64,000 nucleotides of DNA from Alloyangia pacifica. GTDB lineage: Bacteria > Pseudomonadota > Alphaproteobacteria > Rhodobacterales > Rhodobacteraceae. Within the stretch, counting starts at the first letter, position 1, and each line of letters begins with the position of its first letter. The notes under the pieces are model-generated. The model was not told where the DNA came from. It did not search any database and saw nothing but the letters and a program-made list of their open reading frames with translations. Where the stretch lies: assembly GCF_003111685.1 (NCBI RefSeq), contig NZ_CP022190.1, positions 451,001 through 515,000 of the forward strand. Reading direction: 5' to 3'. A program made the position numbers and the translations under genes. Below are positions 55,045 through 63,620 of the stretch, piece after piece.

Positions 55045-55994
55045 TTGCGGTCTCTCAGTCTGGGGTCGAGGATCGGATAGGAGAGGTCGACCAGCAGGTT
55101 GACCCCGATGAAGAGGAAGGCGGTCATCATCACTCCGGCCTGCACCACCATGTACTCGCGCCCCAGCACCGCCGAGGTCAGCATCTGGCCGATGCCCGGC
55201 AGATTGAAGACGGTCTCGGTCAGCACCGTGCCCTGCAGCAGCGTGCCGAGCTGCAGCCCGAGGATGGTGACCAGCGGCATGGCGATGTTGCGCACGCCGT
55301 GCACCCAGATCACCCGCCAGCCGGGCTCGCCCCGCGCGCGGGCGGCGGCGATATAGGGCTGGTCGAGCACCTCGATCAGCGTGGCGCGGGTCAGGCGCGT
55401 GATCATCGCGATGAAGTAGGTGGAAAGCGTCAGACCCGGCAGGATCATGTGGTAGACGCCGGTCCAGAAGTCCTCCCAGGGCGAGACATAGCCCATCACC
55501 GGGAACCAGCCGAGCCGCACCCCGAAGAACCAGATCAGCAGGATGCCGAGCAGGAAGGACGGAAAGGCGGTGCCGGTCAGGGCAAAGACCGCCGAGCCCG
55601 CATCGAAGGCGGTGTCCTTCTTGACCGCCGAGAGAACCCCCAGCGGGACGCCGATCAGCACCGCGAAGACGAGCGAGAAGCTCGCCAGCGTCAGCGTCAC
55701 CGGCAGCGCTTCCTTGAAGGCATAGGTGAAGATGTCGGTGCGGGCGACGAAGGAGGTGCCCCAGTCGCCCTGCACGAAGTTCTTTGCCCAATCGGCGTAT
55801 TGCGCCAGGAAGGGCCGGTCCAGACCCATTTCGGCGGTGAGCGACTCGTAGGACTCCTGCGAGTATTCCGAGCCGAGCATGATCTGCACCGGGTCGCCCG
55901 GCGCCAGCTTCAGCAGACCGAAGGTGGCAACCGAGACGATGAACAGCACGACGAGCGTCTGCCCGAGCTTTCCGAGGGTCTGGACCAGCAGCAT
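55041..55994 (-). CDS. peptide ABC transporter permease (DppB type)
   Basis: Inner-membrane permease, 317 residues with six predicted membrane segments. FGLLKLAPGDPVQIMLG near residue 25 is the DppB N-terminal motif; AARARGEPGWRVIWVHGVRN near 210 is the EAA loop; and ETVFNLPGIGQMLTSAVLGREY near 260 is typical. The ATG overlaps the binding-protein stop by one base (TGATG). Confidence 0.91.
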   Translation of the reverse strand: MLLVQTLGKLGQTLVVLFIVSVATFGLLKLAPGDPVQIMLGSEYSQESYESLTAEMGLDRPFLAQYADWAKNFVQGDWGTSFVARTDIFTYAFKEALPVTLTLASFSLVFAVLIGVPLGVLSAVKKDTAFDAGSAVFALTGTAFPSFLLGILLIWFFGVRLGWFPVMGYVSPWEDFWTGVYHMILPGLTLSTYFIAMITRLTRATLIEVLDQPYIAAARARGEPGWRVIWVHGVRNIAMPLVTILGLQLGTLLQGTVLTETVFNLPGIGQMLTSAVLGREYMVVQAGVMMTAFLFIGVNLLVDLSYPILDPRLRDRK

Positions 55995-57601
55995 CAGGCG
56001 AGGCTCACCGAATGCAGGTTCACGAGGTCGGCGGGGATGTAGTTGAAGCCCTGCACCTTGTCCGAGAAGACCTTGTAGATCGGCATATGCGCCATGATCG
56101 CGATCGGCGCCTCGTCCATCAGCAGATCCTCTGCCGCATAGTAGAGCTTGGCGCGCTCCTCTGTTTCCAGGATCACCTGCGCCTGCTTGCACAGGTCGTC
56201 GAACTCGGTGTTGACCCAGCCGCAGAAGTTCCAGGCGCCGTCCGACTTGAACTCGGGGTAGATCGTCTCGTCGGGGTCGAGGTCGGCCACCCATTCGAAG
56301 TCGTAGAGGTCGAAGTCGCCCTCGTTGCGGCGCTTGACCCAGGCGGCGGGCTCGATCAGCTCGAGCTTCACCTTGATACCGATCTCGGCCAGCATCGGCG
56401 CCACGGTCTGCGCGATGCGCGTGCCGACCGGGCCGCGCTCGGCCATCATGTAGGTCACTTCGATCTCGTCCTGGTTTTCCGCCTTGGCGCGGAATTCCTT
56501 GGCCTTCTCGAGGTCGAACCACTGGCCGCGGCCCGAGGTGGCGATCTCGGGGTCGAAGAAGCCGCTCATCGGCGGGGAGATCGGGGTATAGGCCTGCTGG
56601 GCACGGCCGAAGTAGGCCTGTTTCACCAGCTTCTCGCGGTCCAGCGCCCAGGCGACGGCGCGGCGCAGGTTGATGTCGGTGAAGGGGCCTTTCTTGCAGT
56701 TCATGCCCACGAAGGTGTAGTTGCCCTCGATCTCGCCGTAGAGCTTCGCCTTGGGGAAGGCGTCGACTTGGTCGACCAGCTGCATCGGGCAGTCGGTCAT
56801 GCCGTGGATCTGGCCCGACATCAGCGCGGCGAGCGCGGTGGAGGCTTCGTTCATCAGCACGAAGGTGACGCGCTCGAGCTTGGGCATGTCCGGCTCGAAG
56901 TACTCGGTGTTGGCCTCGAGCTCGATGGCGTCATTCTCGCGCCAGGACACGAACTTGAACGGGCCGGTGCCAACCGGGTTGCGGCCGTAATCGGTGCCGT
57001 ATTTCTGCGCGGCGGCGGGGCTGACGATGGTGCCGGCGCGGCCGGTCGAGCCGTTGAGCGCCACGGGCAGGAAGGCATAGGGTTGCGAGAAGTGCAGCTT
57101 GACGGTCAGGTCGTCGACGATCTCGATCTCTTCCAGCAACTCCAGCTTCCAGGCATGCGGCGACTTGGGCTCGCCTTCTTTGACCCGCAGCAGCGAGAAC
57201 TTCACCGCCTCGGCGTCGCAGGGGGTGCCGTCGTGGAACTTGACGCCCTCGCGCAGCTTGAAGACGTGGGTCTTGTCGTCCTCGAGATCCCAGGTCTCGG
57301 CCAGATCGGGCTCGAAGGTCACCTGCTCGCCGTCATAGGAGATCTTCAGAAGGCCATTGTGGATGTTGTTGATGATCTGGATCGCCGACAGGAAGCCGGT
57401 GAAATGCGGATCAAGCGTGTCGATCACCTTGACCGAAGCGATCTTGAGGTGTCCGCTCTGCTGGGCGCGGGCAATCCCGGGGAAGGATCCCGCGCTCGTC
57501 GCGGCGACGATGCCGGCGCCGAGACCCTTGAGCACGGCGCGACGGCCGAGCCGGGCCGAGAGGCGCTCGGCCAGCACTTTCTTGTGGTCGACTTGCGTCA
57601 T
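55994..57601 (-). CDS. peptide ABC transporter substrate-binding protein (family 5)
   Basis: Periplasmic receptor of the importer, 535 residues of the SBP_bac_5 family. The N-terminus carries a twin-arginine-type signal (GRRAVLKGLGAGIVAATSAGSF), so it is probably exported folded by Tat. FKLREGVKFHDGTPCDAEAVKFSLLRV near residue 110 and NPVGTGPFKFVSW near 195 are family motifs. It is the first gene of the operon binding protein-permease-permease-ATPase-ATPase-ggt. The start at 57601 has GGAGAGACA upstream; 17 further codons upstream lack such a site. With the downstream gamma-glutamyltransferase, glutathione or gamma-glutamyl peptides are plausible substrates. Confidence 0.92.
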   Translation of the reverse strand: MTQVDHKKVLAERLSARLGRRAVLKGLGAGIVAATSAGSFPGIARAQQSGHLKIASVKVIDTLDPHFTGFLSAIQIINNIHNGLLKISYDGEQVTFEPDLAETWDLEDDKTHVFKLREGVKFHDGTPCDAEAVKFSLLRVKEGEPKSPHAWKLELLEEIEIVDDLTVKLHFSQPYAFLPVALNGSTGRAGTIVSPAAAQKYGTDYGRNPVGTGPFKFVSWRENDAIELEANTEYFEPDMPKLERVTFVLMNEASTALAALMSGQIHGMTDCPMQLVDQVDAFPKAKLYGEIEGNYTFVGMNCKKGPFTDINLRRAVAWALDREKLVKQAYFGRAQQAYTPISPPMSGFFDPEIATSGRGQWFDLEKAKEFRAKAENQDEIEVTYMMAERGPVGTRIAQTVAPMLAEIGIKVKLELIEPAAWVKRRNEGDFDLYDFEWVADLDPDETIYPEFKSDGAWNFCGWVNTEFDDLCKQAQVILETEERAKLYYAAEDLLMDEAPIAIMAHMPIYKVFSDKVQGFNYIPADLVNLHSVSLA

Positions 57602-57769
57602 GTCTTGTCTCTCCTGTTGGCATGGTCTCCTCCCATGTCGAAACAAACCCACCGGGCCCCGCCTGTCCGGTTGTCCCGGCTCTGAGGTGCTAACAGCCCA
57701 ATTGGACGGCGTTTTTTCGTGTTTCCTCCTGTACCGACCTGTTGTCTCGTAATTTCAGGTTGTGAGGAC

Positions 57770-57779
57770 ATGTATACAT
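57770..57779. promoter_or_regulatory. ATGTATACAT palindrome, candidate GntR operator
   Basis: A perfect 10-bp palindrome in an AT-rich patch between the divergent peptide-transport operon and the GntR gene. FCD-type GntR regulators commonly bind TNGTATACNA-like palindromes, which this fits well. It is 43 bp upstream of the GntR start. Confidence 0.55.
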
Positions 57780-57821
57780 AAGCAAGATAAAAGTGTTCAT
57801 TTCGACGGGGGCGGGCCGCAT

Positions 57822-58466
57822 ATGATTATTCGGACGGCAGAAAGCATTTTCGACAGTCTGGTGGATCAGATCGTGGCAGGGCGGATGAAGCCCGGAGAGC
57901 CGCTGGCCGAGCAGGCGCTGGCCGAGCAATTCGGCGTCTCGCGCACCCCGGTCCGCGAGGCCCTGCACCGGCTCGAACAGGCGAACCTTGCCGAGCGCGG
58001 CGCGCGGCGCGCTTTCGTGGTGCGCCAGATGAAGGCCAGCGATCTCGCCGAACTGTTCGAAGCGGTAGGAGAGGTGGAAAGCGTGCTGGCCGCGCTGGCG
58101 GCGCACCGGATGACCGAGATCGAGCGGCGCCACATGCTGGCCATCCTTGAGGAAGGCAAGACCTGCGGCGAAGACCCGGAGCGCTACGGGCTGATCAACG
58201 CGCGGTTCCATGCGGCGCTGACGACCGGCGCGCGCAATGCCGCGCTGGCCTCGGTGCTGGACGAGCTGAACCTGCGCACCCAAGCGTGGAGGGAGGCGAA
58301 CTTCCACGTGGATGCCTCGCGCCTATCGAGCTCGCGCGCCGAGCATGACGCCATCGCCGAAGCGATCATGCGGCAGGACGCCGAGGCCGCGCGCGGGCTG
58401 ATGCGCAGCCATGTCGCCGCTTCCTATATGGTTCTAGCCGACATCCTGTCGCGCCGCGGGGACTGA
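57822..58466 (+). CDS. GntR family transcriptional regulator (FCD type)
   Basis: A 214-residue FadR/VanR-subfamily regulator. The winged helix (about 5-72) includes MKPGEPLAEQALAEQFGVSRTPVREALHRLEQANL; the all-helical FCD effector domain (about 80-205) has conserved metal-site residues in the NARFHAAL and RAEHDAIAEAI helices. The ATG at 57822 is chosen because upstream codons read through the operator region. It is divergent from the peptide-transport/ggt operon and likely represses it, with a peptide breakdown product or amino acid as effector. Confidence 0.92.
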   Translation: MIIRTAESIFDSLVDQIVAGRMKPGEPLAEQALAEQFGVSRTPVREALHRLEQANLAERGARRAFVVRQMKASDLAELFEAVGEVESVLAALAAHRMTEIERRHMLAILEEGKTCGEDPERYGLINARFHAALTTGARNAALASVLDELNLRTQAWREANFHVDASRLSSSRAEHDAIAEAIMRQDAEAARGLMRSHVAASYMVLADILSRRGD

Positions 58467-58569
58467 GGCCGCCGCGCGCGCGACCCGGCAGAAAGCACCT
58501 CGCCACAGGCGCAGGGGCATGGCACTCTCCGGGCAGGCCACCTATTTCGATGCCTGAGAGGATTTTGCC

Positions 58570-59169
58570 ATGCATTCCAGACATCTCTACGCGGTTCTGC
58601 TCGCGCTCACCGTCGTGGCTCTCGGCACGGGATCGCCGGCGCTGGCCCATTCGGGGGATGCTGCCGCGGGGGGCTTCGTGACGGGTTTCCTGCACCCGAT
58701 CCTCGGCTGGGACCACGTGATCGCCATGGTGGCGGTGGGGCTCTGGGGCGCCTTTCTCGGCGCGCCCGCGGTCTGGCTGCTGCCGGTGACCTTCCCGCTG
58801 GTCATGGCGGTTGGCGGGATGCTGGGCGCGGTGGGGGTGCCGCTGCCTGGGATCGAGACGGGGATCGCCGCCTCGGGTCTGGTCATTGGGCTCGCGGTGC
58901 TCTTCGCCGCGCGTCCGCCGCTGCCGGTGGCGGCCGCGATCGTCGCGGTCTTCGCGGTCTTCCACGGCCATGCCCATGGGACCGAGATGCCCGGTGCGGT
59001 GAGCCCGCTGGCCTATGCGGGCGGCTTTGTGATCGGCACCGGGCTTCTGCACCTCTGCGGCATCGCTTTCGGCATGCTGACCCGCTCGCGCCCCGGCACG
59101 CTGGCCGTGCGCGGCGCTGGCGGTGTGATCGCGGCACTCGGCGCGGGCTTCCTGACCGGCGCGCTGTGA
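58570..59169 (+). CDS. HupE/UreJ family putative nickel transporter
   Basis: A 199-residue membrane protein with a signal-like first helix (MHSRHLYAVLLALTVVALGTG to ALAH) and about six further segments. The signature HPILGWDHVIAMVAVGLWGAF near residue 42 matches the HPxxGxDHxxAM nickel/cobalt motif, and FHGHAHGTEMPG near 137 is the second conserved histidine-rich motif. Family members import nickel for hydrogenase or urease, but neither enzyme is encoded here. The stop overlaps the next start (GTGA). Confidence 0.9.
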   Translation: MHSRHLYAVLLALTVVALGTGSPALAHSGDAAAGGFVTGFLHPILGWDHVIAMVAVGLWGAFLGAPAVWLLPVTFPLVMAVGGMLGAVGVPLPGIETGIAASGLVIGLAVLFAARPPLPVAAAIVAVFAVFHGHAHGTEMPGAVSPLAYAGGFVIGTGLLHLCGIAFGMLTRSRPGTLAVRGAGGVIAALGAGFLTGAL

Positions 59170-59747
59170 GGCGGACGGCCCTCGCGGCGGTCGCTGCGTT
59201 TGCGCTGACGCCGGGGGCCGCGCTCGCGCATGACGCCGTCGGAGACCTTGGGCCGTTCTACTCGGGGCTGCTGCATCCGGTGATGGCGCCGCTGCAGACG
59301 CTTCTGCTTGTGGCGGTGGCGCTGCTTCTGGCCCGGCAGCCGCTGGCCTCGGTGCGGCGCGCCTATCCGGCGCTGGTGCTGGCGGGGGCGGCGGGACTCG
59401 TGCTGCACGGGGTCTGGCCGGAGGTCGCGACGTCGATGCGGATCGGTGCCCTTCTGACGATTGCGCTGGGGGCGCTGGCGCTTTGGGGGATCGCGCTGCC
59501 GGGGGCATTGCTCGCGGCGCTCGCCATGGCGGGCGCGGCGCTTGCGGCGCTCTCGGGGGATGCGCCGTCGGCCACGCGCGAGGGGTTGCTCGGCGCGCTC
59601 GGCGGCATCCTCGGGATCGCCGCCTTCGTGCTGCTTGTGTGGGGTGCGCTCGACCTGCTCCAAGCGCGGTTGAAGCGGATCTCAGGCGCAGTCTGCGCCG
59701 CATGGCTCATCGCGATCGGCGGCATGGCGGCGGTGCTGCCAGGCTGA
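59166..59747 (+). CDS. HupE/UreJ-like membrane protein lacking the metal-site motif
   Basis: A 193-residue protein with a signal-like first helix (LAAVAAFALTPGAALAH) and about six segments, of the same length and layout as the preceding HupE. At the position of the HPxxGxDH motif it reads LLHPVMAPLQTLLLVAVAL: the HP is kept but the aspartate-histidine pair is gone, and the HGHAHG motif is absent. It starts with GTG at 59166, overlapping the hupE stop, so the two are coupled. UreJ-like pairs occur next to urease operons; here it may be a partner subunit rather than a transporter by itself. Confidence 0.75.
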   Translation: MRRTALAAVAAFALTPGAALAHDAVGDLGPFYSGLLHPVMAPLQTLLLVAVALLLARQPLASVRRAYPALVLAGAAGLVLHGVWPEVATSMRIGALLTIALGALALWGIALPGALLAALAMAGAALAALSGDAPSATREGLLGALGGILGIAAFVLLVWGALDLLQARLKRISGAVCAAWLIAIGGMAAVLPG

Positions 59748-59751
59748 CCGC

Positions 59752-60144
59752 TCAGGCGGCGCCCACGGTCTCGGCAGTCTGCAGGGCCGTGCGCAGCCCG
59801 GCAGGGTTGATCGGCTTCAGGCAGCATCCGGCGTGCGGGTACTTGGCGTGGATCTCGTCGTCGTAGACATGGCCCGATTGGAACACCAGCCCCACGCCCA
59901 TGTCGCGCAACCGATCCGCGAGGGGGAAGACCTCGCCATCCTTCAGGCGCACGTCCAGAAGCGCGATGTCGGGTCGCTGATCTCCCAGCGCGGCAAAGGC
60001 CTCGCGCAACCCGGGGAAGGGGCCGATCACCTCGTAGCCGAAGTCCTCGACCAGCATCTGCAGGTCCATGGCGACGATCACCTCGTCTTCGCAAATCATA
60101 ACACGGCCTCGGGTCGTGGTCGTCTCACCGCTCGTCAGGGACAT
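59752..60144 (-). CDS. single-domain response regulator
   Basis: A 130-residue CheY-like receiver. The acidic pocket is CEDE (about 18-21), the phosphoacceptor is the aspartate in IALLDVRLKDG (about 64), and the conserved lysine is in CCLKPINPAG (about 110). There is no output domain. It overlaps the end of the CheB/CheR/HWE kinase gene by 20 bp, so it is probably the direct phosphoryl target of that kinase. A downstream ATG (60099) is an alternative start that would still keep the pocket. This family often acts as a phosphate sink or partner of HWE kinases. Confidence 0.92.
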   Translation of the reverse strand: MSLTSGETTTTRGRVMICEDEVIVAMDLQMLVEDFGYEVIGPFPGLREAFAALGDQRPDIALLDVRLKDGEVFPLADRLRDMGVGLVFQSGHVYDDEIHAKYPHAGCCLKPINPAGLRTALQTAETVGAA

Positions 60145-63100
60145 AACGCAGCACCATCCTTCTTTCGTAGTCGCTGAAGTCTACGGACACCGTTCCGCCC
60201 AGCTGAACCGCAGAAAGCTGGACCAGCGTCGAGCCGAAGCCCGCTGCTCCGTCTTCTGGTTCAACCCGCGCTTCGTGAATTTCGTTCCACACCAGTTCGA
60301 CAAATCTTCCGTCGCGGCGCCACGAGACCTCGAGCCGCCCCGGCGTGTGGCCCAGAACGCCGTATTTCGCCGCATTGGTCGACCATTCGTGCAGCAGGAG
60401 CGAGAGCGAGGTGAGCTCCTGCGTGGCCACCGGGATCTCGGGGCCGCCGGGGCTCAACTCCTGGTCGCTGCGGTAGGGCGCGAGCGAGGCGCGGATCGCG
60501 TCCTCGAGCCCGAATTTGCGGCCGCTCGGGGTCTTCTGCGTGAGGTCATGCGAGCGTGCGAGGGCGTTGATCCGGGTCTGAACCCCCTCGACGAGGTCCG
60601 GCACATTCTCGGCCCGCCGCCCTGCCATCCGCACCATGCTCGAGATGATCGAGAACATGTTTTTCACGCGGTGGTTCATCTCGCGCAGCATCATCTCGCG
60701 CACGTCCTTGGCGTCCTGCTCCTTGGTGACATCAAAGAGCACGCCGAGTACCCGCTCGGCCTGCGGCGTGGCAATGCGACGGCCGACGATCTCGATCGAG
60801 CGCGCATGCGCGCCGAGCCCGCTGAGCCGGGCCACCACGTCGATGGGTTCGCCGCGGTCGATGGCCGCCTCGATGGCGGCGCGCACGTCGTCCCGGCTGT
60901 CTTCGACGATCGATTGCAGCAGCCGCTCAAGGGGCTGGGTGTGATCCTCGACCCCGAGCAGGGCGCAGCCAGAGTCGTCCAGCGTGACCGTGCCGCCGCG
61001 CGGATCGCATTCCCAGACCGCCATCCCTGAAACATCCAGCGCCAGCCGCAGCCGTTCGCCCTCGTGCTTGAGCGCCGTCTCGAGACGCAAGGCATCGGTC
61101 ACCTCGGTGAAGACCAGCGTGGCGCCGTTGAGGTGGCCGTCGCGGCTGCGATAGGGGGTGATGACCAGCGACCAGGTGCGCGACTCGCTCCGGTCGCTGA
61201 CCCGCATGTGGCCCAGCTCGCCGGTACGCATCACGTCCGAGATGGCCTGCAGCACCTCTTCGTTGCGGCGCAGCGAAGAGGTCACCTCGGCCAGCGGCCG
61301 GCCCCGGTCGGCTCCGCGGAAGGGGTAGATCGACTGGATGGCGTCGGTGAAGTTGCGGATCGCCATCTTGGAGTCGACCACCACCAGCGGCAGTGCCGTG
61401 GAGGCGAAGAAGTTCGACAGGTCGGCGTTGGCCACCGAAAGCTCGTCGACCTTGCTCTTGAGCTCGTCGTTGACCGTCGAAAGCTCCTCGTTGGTCGACT
61501 GCAACTCCTCGTTCATCGACATCATTTCTTCGTTGGAGCTCTTCAGCTCCTCGTTCGCGGTCTCCAGTTCCTCGACCGTGGTGTGGAGCCGGGCCCGGGT
61601 GTCGCGCAACTCGTGTTCGAGGCTCTGCACGTGGCTGTCGGTGGAATCGAGCTCCTCGAACGCGTCATCCTCCAGTGCCTCGAAGCGGTCGCGTTCGCGG
61701 AACACCAACAGGATACTGCCATCCTCCAGAGGGTCGGCGATCAGATCGAAGGCTTGCGTGCCGAACTCGGAGCGGGCGGAGAGATCCCGCGAAATCGTGC
61801 GCTTCTTGCTGCGTGCCACCTGCCGGAGGATCGCCGAAAGCGCCTCGCGCACGCCGGAGCGGGCGAGTGAGGGGGCGAAATTCTCGCTTTCGGGGCCGGG
61901 CGTGACCTCGAGGTATTTGCCGAGCCGCCCGGTGGACCGCAGGATCTCGCCGCGCACGGTGACCCTCAGTGTGGGCGGGGCGTAGACCGAGAGGATGCGC
62001 TCGGCCACGTCGCTTTCCTGCCAGTCGAGACGGGCAGGGGGCTCGGCGTTGTCGGCGGCGTGGCGGCGGCCCGACGGTTGGCTGCGCTGCGCGCTGCGCA
62101 GGTGCAGCGGGTACTCGGGGCGGCCAGTGTTGCGCTGGAAGATGCGCGCGCCCTGGTCGAGCGGCTTGAAGACATGGTCGTGCCGGCCCACCGTCTCGGA
62201 CGGACCAAGGAACAAAGTCGCGCCGGGCTTGAGGGCGTAATGGAAGATCGGCAGGGCGGTCGACTGCAACTGGTCGCCGAAGTAGATCAGCAAGTTGCGG
62301 CAGGACAGAAGGTCTATGTTCGAGAACGGCGGGTCACGGACAATGGAATGTACCGAGAAGCGGATCATGTCGCGGATCTTGGCCGACATGCGGAAGCGCC
62401 CGTCGAGCGCAACGGTATAGAGGTCGCGCATCTCCTCGGGGATGTCGGCCAGGGCCGACTGCGGGTAGACCGCCTCGCGGGCGATGCGCAGCATCTGCTC
62501 GTCGATGTCGGTGGCGAAGATCTGGATCTTCGCCGAGCGCTTTTGCTTGCGTGCCTCCTCGGCGAACATCATCGCGAAGGTATAGGCTTCCTCGCCGCTG
62601 GAGCAGCCCGGGATCCAGACGCGGATCTCGTCCTCGTTGCCGGCGTTGCGTATCAGCGGCGCCACGGCCAGCTCGCGCAGGCGTTCGAAATGCTCGGGAT
62701 CGCGGAAGAAACGGGTGACGTTGATCAGCAGCTCTCGGAAGAGGATTTCGCATTCGCGGGAATCCGAGCGCACCCGCTTGAGGTAGGCGCTCGCATCGTC
62801 GAGATCGAGCACCTGGATGCGCCGCTGTACGCGTCGGATCAGCGTCGACTTCTTGTAGCCCGAGAAATCATGCCCAACGAAGTTGCGCACCACCCCGCAG
62901 ATGTCCTCCAGGTGCGCCTCAACCGTATTGGCGAGTTGGCGGTCGGCGGTGTCGACCAGCGTGTGCGCATAGAATTGCTCGATCGCCTCGACGATCTCGC
63001 CAGGACGGCGGACGAAATCCACCAGCCCGGTGGCCTGGGCCGAGGTCGGCATGCCATCGTATTTCGCGGTGTCAGGCTCCTGCACGAGGCACAGCCCGCC

Positions 63101-63571
63101 ATGCTCCTTGATCGCCCGCAGCCCGGCGCTGCCGTCGGCGCCGGTGCCCGAGAGGATCACGCAGGCAGCAAAGCGCCCCTGGTCGAGCGCGAGGCTCTCG
63201 AAGAAGTCGTCGATCGGTCGGCGAAGGCCGCGCGGCTGCGCGAATTCGGTGAGGTTCAGCACCCCTTTGGTGACCGAGAGCCCGTGGCCGGGCGGGATGA
63301 TGTAGACATTTCCCGCGGTGATCCTCTCGCCGCCCGAGGCCTGGCGCACGCGCAGCTCTGTGTGGCGTGCGAGCAACTCTGCCAGCAGACTCTCGTGGTT
63401 CGGATCGAGGTGCTGGATGACCACATAGGCGAGGTTGCTCGAGGCGCGTGCCGCAGCCAGCATTTCCCGGATCGCCTCCAGCCCGCCCGCCGAGGCGCCG
63501 ATACCGACGATGCACAGGCGCTCGCTGTCGCCCTTCCCGGCCTGCGCCTGTTGCGCCTCCTTGTCCTTCAT
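60125..63571 (-). CDS. CheB-CheR-PAS-HWE histidine kinase hybrid
   Basis: A 1148-residue signalling protein. The order is CheB methylesterase (about 15-205: GIGASAGGLEA with catalytic Ser, VIQHLDP with His, SGTGADGSAG with Asp), CheR methyltransferase (about 225-485: LLINVTRFFRDPEHF, IWIPGCSSGEEAY-type SAM site), a long coiled coil (about 625-710: repeated E-E-L motifs such as SSNEEMMSMNEELQS), two PAS domains (about 715-940), and an HWE kinase (about 955-1145: phosphoacceptor MNHRVKN, then HEWSTNAAKYG and VWNE motifs). There is no receiver in the protein; a separate receiver gene overlaps its 3' end. No chemoreceptor or other che genes are nearby, so this is a stress or light signalling protein rather than a chemotaxis adaptor. 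The start at 63571 follows GAGGAAAGAG. Confidence 0.93.
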   Translation of the reverse strand: MKDKEAQQAQAGKGDSERLCIVGIGASAGGLEAIREMLAAARASSNLAYVVIQHLDPNHESLLAELLARHTELRVRQASGGERITAGNVYIIPPGHGLSVTKGVLNLTEFAQPRGLRRPIDDFFESLALDQGRFAACVILSGTGADGSAGLRAIKEHGGLCLVQEPDTAKYDGMPTSAQATGLVDFVRRPGEIVEAIEQFYAHTLVDTADRQLANTVEAHLEDICGVVRNFVGHDFSGYKKSTLIRRVQRRIQVLDLDDASAYLKRVRSDSRECEILFRELLINVTRFFRDPEHFERLRELAVAPLIRNAGNEDEIRVWIPGCSSGEEAYTFAMMFAEEARKQKRSAKIQIFATDIDEQMLRIAREAVYPQSALADIPEEMRDLYTVALDGRFRMSAKIRDMIRFSVHSIVRDPPFSNIDLLSCRNLLIYFGDQLQSTALPIFHYALKPGATLFLGPSETVGRHDHVFKPLDQGARIFQRNTGRPEYPLHLRSAQRSQPSGRRHAADNAEPPARLDWQESDVAERILSVYAPPTLRVTVRGEILRSTGRLGKYLEVTPGPESENFAPSLARSGVREALSAILRQVARSKKRTISRDLSARSEFGTQAFDLIADPLEDGSILLVFRERDRFEALEDDAFEELDSTDSHVQSLEHELRDTRARLHTTVEELETANEELKSSNEEMMSMNEELQSTNEELSTVNDELKSKVDELSVANADLSNFFASTALPLVVVDSKMAIRNFTDAIQSIYPFRGADRGRPLAEVTSSLRRNEEVLQAISDVMRTGELGHMRVSDRSESRTWSLVITPYRSRDGHLNGATLVFTEVTDALRLETALKHEGERLRLALDVSGMAVWECDPRGGTVTLDDSGCALLGVEDHTQPLERLLQSIVEDSRDDVRAAIEAAIDRGEPIDVVARLSGLGAHARSIEIVGRRIATPQAERVLGVLFDVTKEQDAKDVREMMLREMNHRVKNMFSIISSMVRMAGRRAENVPDLVEGVQTRINALARSHDLTQKTPSGRKFGLEDAIRASLAPYRSDQELSPGGPEIPVATQELTSLSLLLHEWSTNAAKYGVLGHTPGRLEVSWRRDGRFVELVWNEIHEARVEPEDGAAGFGSTLVQLSAVQLGGTVSVDFSDYERRMVLRYVPDER

Positions 63572-63620
63572 GCCTGCTCTTTCCTCGGCGATGCGGCCAG
63601 GCGGCCCGCCGGCTTGCGTG

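Noticed and set aside
60125-63571. A chemotaxis operon
   Set aside because: CheB and CheR are fused to PAS and HWE kinase domains and no cheA, cheW or receptor gene is nearby, so it is not a standard chemotaxis locus.
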